Part shown: one piece after another, positions 61,649 through 64,000 of the stretch
How the letters are laid out: every line of letters starts with the position of its first letter
Numbering within the stretch: the first letter of the stretch is position 1
Origin: Seongchinamella sediminis
GTDB taxonomy: Bacteria; Pseudomonadota; Gammaproteobacteria; Pseudomonadales; Halieaceae
Length of the DNA stretch: 64,000 nucleotides
Assembly: GCF_003457605.1 (NCBI RefSeq)
Contig: NZ_QRAN01000002.1
Location: 124,388-188,387 of the forward strand
Direction: 5' to 3'
Position numbers and translations under genes: made by a program
The notes under the pieces: model-generated
Told to the model about the DNA's origin: nothing
What the model saw: the letters and a program-made list of their open reading frames with translations, nothing else
The model's database searches: none

Positions 61649-62710
61649 ATGAGCCAGAATACCGATGACATCCGGATCGACAGTGCCCGGCCCCTGATTA
61701 CCCCCTGGGTGCTGGCGGATGAACTGCCGCTGGCAGAGCGCCATGCCGCCACTGTCGCCGCTGGCAGGCGCAACATCGAGAACATCCTGTCCGGCCAGGA
61801 CCCCCGGGTGGTCGCCATCGTCGGACCGTGCTCGGTGCACGACCCCGCCGCCCTGCTCGACTTCGCCCGCCAGTTCAAGGCCGCCTGCGCGCCGCTGGAA
61901 GACGCGATCCTGCCGGTGTTGCGGGTCTACTTCGAGAAACCCAGGACCGTGGTCGGCTGGAAGGGCCTGATCAATGACCCGGGCCTGGACGGCAGTTTCC
62001 ACATCAACCGGGGCCTGCACCTGGCCCGGAAAGTACTGCTCGACGTGGCGGAGCTGGGAATTCCCGCCGCCAGCGAGTTCCTGGATACCACCTTCGGCCA
62101 GTATTACGCCGAACTGGTGAGCTTTGGCGCCATCGGCGCGCGCACCGTGGAGAGCCAGATTCACCGCGAACTGGCCTCGGGTTTGTCAATGCCGGTGGGT
62201 TTCAAGAACGGCACCAACGGGCACATCGATGTCGCCATCGACGCGATCCGCAGTGCGGCCCACAGCCACTGGTTCCCGTCGCTGACCAAGGAAGGCACGC
62301 CTGCCGTCCTCCAGTCCAGCGGCAATCCTCACGGTTACCTGATTCTGCGCGGCGGCAAACAGAGCGGGCCCAATTACGGCCCGGCGGCGGTGCAGGAGGC
62401 GGCGGTGGCCCTGGCCGGGGCGGCACTGACACCTTCGCTCATCGTCGATTGCAGCCACGGCAACAGTGAAAAGGACCACCGGCGCCAGGCCCGGGTCATG
62501 TCCAGCCTGTGTGAACAGATCCAGACCGGACAGGGGGCGATACGGGGGGTCATGCTGGAATCACACCTGGTGGAGGGCCAGCAGAGTATCGGCGACGGCA
62601 GCGGCCTGGCCTACGGCCAGAGCATTACCGACGCCTGCCTGTCCCTGGCGGAAACCGTGCCCCTGCTGGAGCAACTGGCCACCGCGGTACGAATGGGCCA
62701 GCGCGGCTAG
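61649..62710 (+). CDS. 3-deoxy-7-phosphoheptulonate (DAHP) synthase, class I
   Basis: A 353-residue AroF/G/H-type enzyme that condenses PEP and erythrose-4-phosphate, the first step of aromatic amino acid synthesis. Motifs: 'RNIENILSGQDPRVVAIVGP' then 'CSVHDP', 'RVYFEKPRTVVGWKGLINDP', 'ASEFLDT', 'GFKNGTNGHIDVAIDAI' and 'DCSHGNSEKDHRRQ'. AGGAG lies 7 nt before the ATG. Which amino acid feeds back on it cannot be read without alignment. Confidence 0.95.
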   Translation: MSQNTDDIRIDSARPLITPWVLADELPLAERHAATVAAGRRNIENILSGQDPRVVAIVGPCSVHDPAALLDFARQFKAACAPLEDAILPVLRVYFEKPRTVVGWKGLINDPGLDGSFHINRGLHLARKVLLDVAELGIPAASEFLDTTFGQYYAELVSFGAIGARTVESQIHRELASGLSMPVGFKNGTNGHIDVAIDAIRSAAHSHWFPSLTKEGTPAVLQSSGNPHGYLILRGGKQSGPNYGPAAVQEAAVALAGAALTPSLIVDCSHGNSEKDHRRQARVMSSLCEQIQTGQGAIRGVMLESHLVEGQQSIGDGSGLAYGQSITDACLSLAETVPLLEQLATAVRMGQRG

Positions 62711-62741
62711 CGAGCGGCTTCTCGCGCCGCCCGCGGCGGGA

Positions 62742-63809
62742 TTACCATCGGTAACCGATGCGCAGGCGATAGGTTTCATCCATTTCCTCTACCCCCTCAA
62801 CCGCGCCGGAGTCGTACTCCCACAGGATCTCGGCGGCCGCTTCCAGGCCCCACAACAGGGGGAAAGACAGGCCCACAGCGGTGTCGATGACCACGTCGGA
62901 GGTCTGGTCCAGGTTCCAGATACCCCGCTGGTCGAAGTACAGCAGGGAATCGCCGCCCAGGTAATTGCTGGTCATACGCAGGTACCAGTTGGCGGCCGTG
63001 TAGTCCTGGTCTTCGGCGGTGGAGAAGTCCTCGTTGACGTAGGATGCACCGACCTCGGTGGTGAGGGTAAACAGGGGATCGGTATAGAAGTCACGACCAA
63101 TATAGGGGCCTATCAGGTAACGCAGGTCCAGGTCGCGGAATTCGTCCGCCTCGGCGCTGAGGTTGACGCCCCAGTAGGTGGTTTCGCTGAGGAAATAGTC
63201 ATACTTGCCCTGCATCAGCCAGTTTTCGGCGCTCCTTTCACCGTTGGTTTCATCTATTTCCGCATCCATTTTCAGGGTGTAGCGATCGCGAACACTGCGC
63301 CAGTAACTCTCCAGCTTGTAATCCAACTCATCGGTATCGGTGTTGCCGCGCTCAAGGACGGCGGCAAAACTGACCAGGCCGGTCCAGTTATAGCCCTGGC
63401 CCAGTTCCCAGGGCTCCGGGTTGGCGATCAGCACCTGGTCGAGGGCGTATGACTGCTCGGGAACGCCGGGCTCATCATCCACGATCAGCTGTGAATTCCT
63501 GACCTCGATACCCTGCTCCTTGATCACGGTATCGTCGGCCAGCAGCAGGGTCGCGGGGTCGCTGGTGGTCATGGTCACGATCTGTTCCAGGGACACCGCT
63601 ATGGCGCCGGCAAAGTCGGTTTCCACAGTGACCACCCCGTCACGGATATCGGTGACTTTACCAATCACCCGCGAGCCGTTCTTGAGCCGGATCTCGTCGC
63701 TGGCGGCGGGCTCCGTGGCGGCGGCCTCCTCCGCCCTGGCGCCTGGCGCCAGCAGCGCTACCAACGCGAAACTGAGCGCAAGTGTTCTCACAAATACTGT
63801 CATGGGCAT
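62742..63809 (-). CDS. DUF481/YdiY-like outer-membrane beta-barrel protein
   Basis: A 355-residue exported protein. A signal peptide ends near 'PGARAEE'; residues about 35-130 form a small soluble beta domain ('IRLKNGSRVIGKVTDIRDGV'); residues about 150-355 alternate beta strands of a DUF481-type barrel ('GLVSFAAVLERGNTDTDELD' is the family signature), ending in the sorting signal 'RLRIGYRW'. AGGAA lies 9 nt before ATG 63809, which is preferred over the longer open frame to 63923. Acid- or salt-induced porin-like functions are proposed for relatives; the role is unknown. Confidence 0.85.
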   Translation of the reverse strand: MPMTVFVRTLALSFALVALLAPGARAEEAAATEPAASDEIRLKNGSRVIGKVTDIRDGVVTVETDFAGAIAVSLEQIVTMTTSDPATLLLADDTVIKEQGIEVRNSQLIVDDEPGVPEQSYALDQVLIANPEPWELGQGYNWTGLVSFAAVLERGNTDTDELDYKLESYWRSVRDRYTLKMDAEIDETNGERSAENWLMQGKYDYFLSETTYWGVNLSAEADEFRDLDLRYLIGPYIGRDFYTDPLFTLTTEVGASYVNEDFSTAEDQDYTAANWYLRMTSNYLGGDSLLYFDQRGIWNLDQTSDVVIDTAVGLSFPLLWGLEAAAEILWEYDSGAVEGVEEMDETYRLRIGYRW

Positions 63810-63866
63810 GATGTCTATTCCTGTTTTTTGTCTGGCAGGTTTGGTGAAGAGGGGAAAACGGCCCCG

Positions 63867-63923
63867 ATAATACTGAAAACAGCTTGTACAGTCAGTGTTT
63901 GCAGCAAATTTGACCAGGGTCAA
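63867..63923 (-). promoter_or_regulatory. Promoter and palindromic site of the DUF481 gene
   Basis: On the minus strand, -35 CTGACT (63890-63895) and -10 TATTAT (63867-63872) are separated by 17 nt. TTGACC-AG-GGTCAA (63910-63923), a perfect 6-bp inverted repeat, sits just upstream of the -35, where an activator would bind. The remaining bases to 64000 show no gene. Confidence 0.5.
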
Positions 63924-64000
63924 GACGCCTGGTGTTAGCAGGCCCCGGTCTCAGACAATCACCGCGATAGCAGGGATTAAATTGGGCCGCGGGACCAACA

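Noticed and set aside
1-64000. CRISPR arrays, prophage, insertion sequences, tRNA or rRNA genes
   Set aside because: I looked for spaced repeats, transposase or integrase motifs, terminal inverted repeats and cloverleaf-like stretches and saw none; the only tandem array is the coding 39-bp repeat at 6788-6904.

Overview
The window reads as a contiguous piece of chromosome from a GC-rich, aerobic, heterotrophic gammaproteobacterium. The gene set is consistent with a marine OM60/NOR5-type (Halieaceae-like) bacterium: a TonB-dependent receptor, many SDR, FMO, acyl-CoA ligase and Rieske genes, periplasmic c-type cytochromes, an AlgP-like histone-like protein and an Entner-Doudoroff entry operon. 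This taxonomic placement is inference from gene content; there is no rRNA or tRNA gene in the window to test it. Coding density is high, many neighbours overlap by 1-8 nt, and I see no phage, transposon or CRISPR signal, so this looks like core and catabolic chromosome rather than an island.

Regions 1-10661: a leftward LysR -> glpD-like -> AsmA-family run (AsmA starts with GTG and runs off the left edge) diverges from a citrate/methylcitrate synthase across a short palindrome. Next come a rightward HlyD - ABC ATPase - ABC-2 permease exporter with a 39-bp tandem repeat at the first gene junction, a persulfide-dioxygenase/rhodanese fusion, and a leftward DUF2505-type gene.

Region 10766-23672: a peptide-type ABC importer with two tandem substrate-binding lipoproteins, OppB, OppC and a fused OppD-OppF ATPase. 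It is followed by an SDR, an inositol-monophosphatase-family enzyme and a PYROXD2/CrtI-like flavoprotein. A gamma-glutamyltransferase/DMT-transporter pair faces it on the other strand.

Region 24041-35926: acyl-CoA ligase, MBL hydrolase and a divergent Baeyer-Villiger-type FMO/AraC pair (probable lipid, sterol or terpenoid metabolism). Then comes the zwf-pgl-edd operon behind nested palindromes, an iron-dependent alcohol dehydrogenase and an epimerase-fold protein that appears to have lost most of its metal ligands.

Region 36059-47165: a cytochrome c5-like protein; a leftward catabolic operon (amidohydrolase, Rieske oxygenase, acetoacetate-decarboxylase-like, MFS) divergent from a TetR regulator across a perfect 12-bp palindrome; then ilvE, quinone reductase, SDR, a MocR-type regulator with an extra C-terminal domain, and a nitrilase-family amidase.

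Region 47284-64000: a TonB-dependent receptor with a clear terminator, a TPR-sulfotransferase, a NylB-like serine hydrolase, a sodium:solute symporter, an MltF-like lytic transglycosylase, an AlgP-like protein and a DsbA-fold protein. A leftward three-gene periplasmic redox operon follows (diheme cytochrome c4-like, MauG/CCP-like peroxidase, beta-helix protein fused to cytochrome c). The window ends with a zinc-ribbon protein, DAHP synthase and a DUF481 outer-membrane protein. The redox operon is my best candidate for an undescribed system; the TetR-controlled Rieske operon and the MocR fusion come next.
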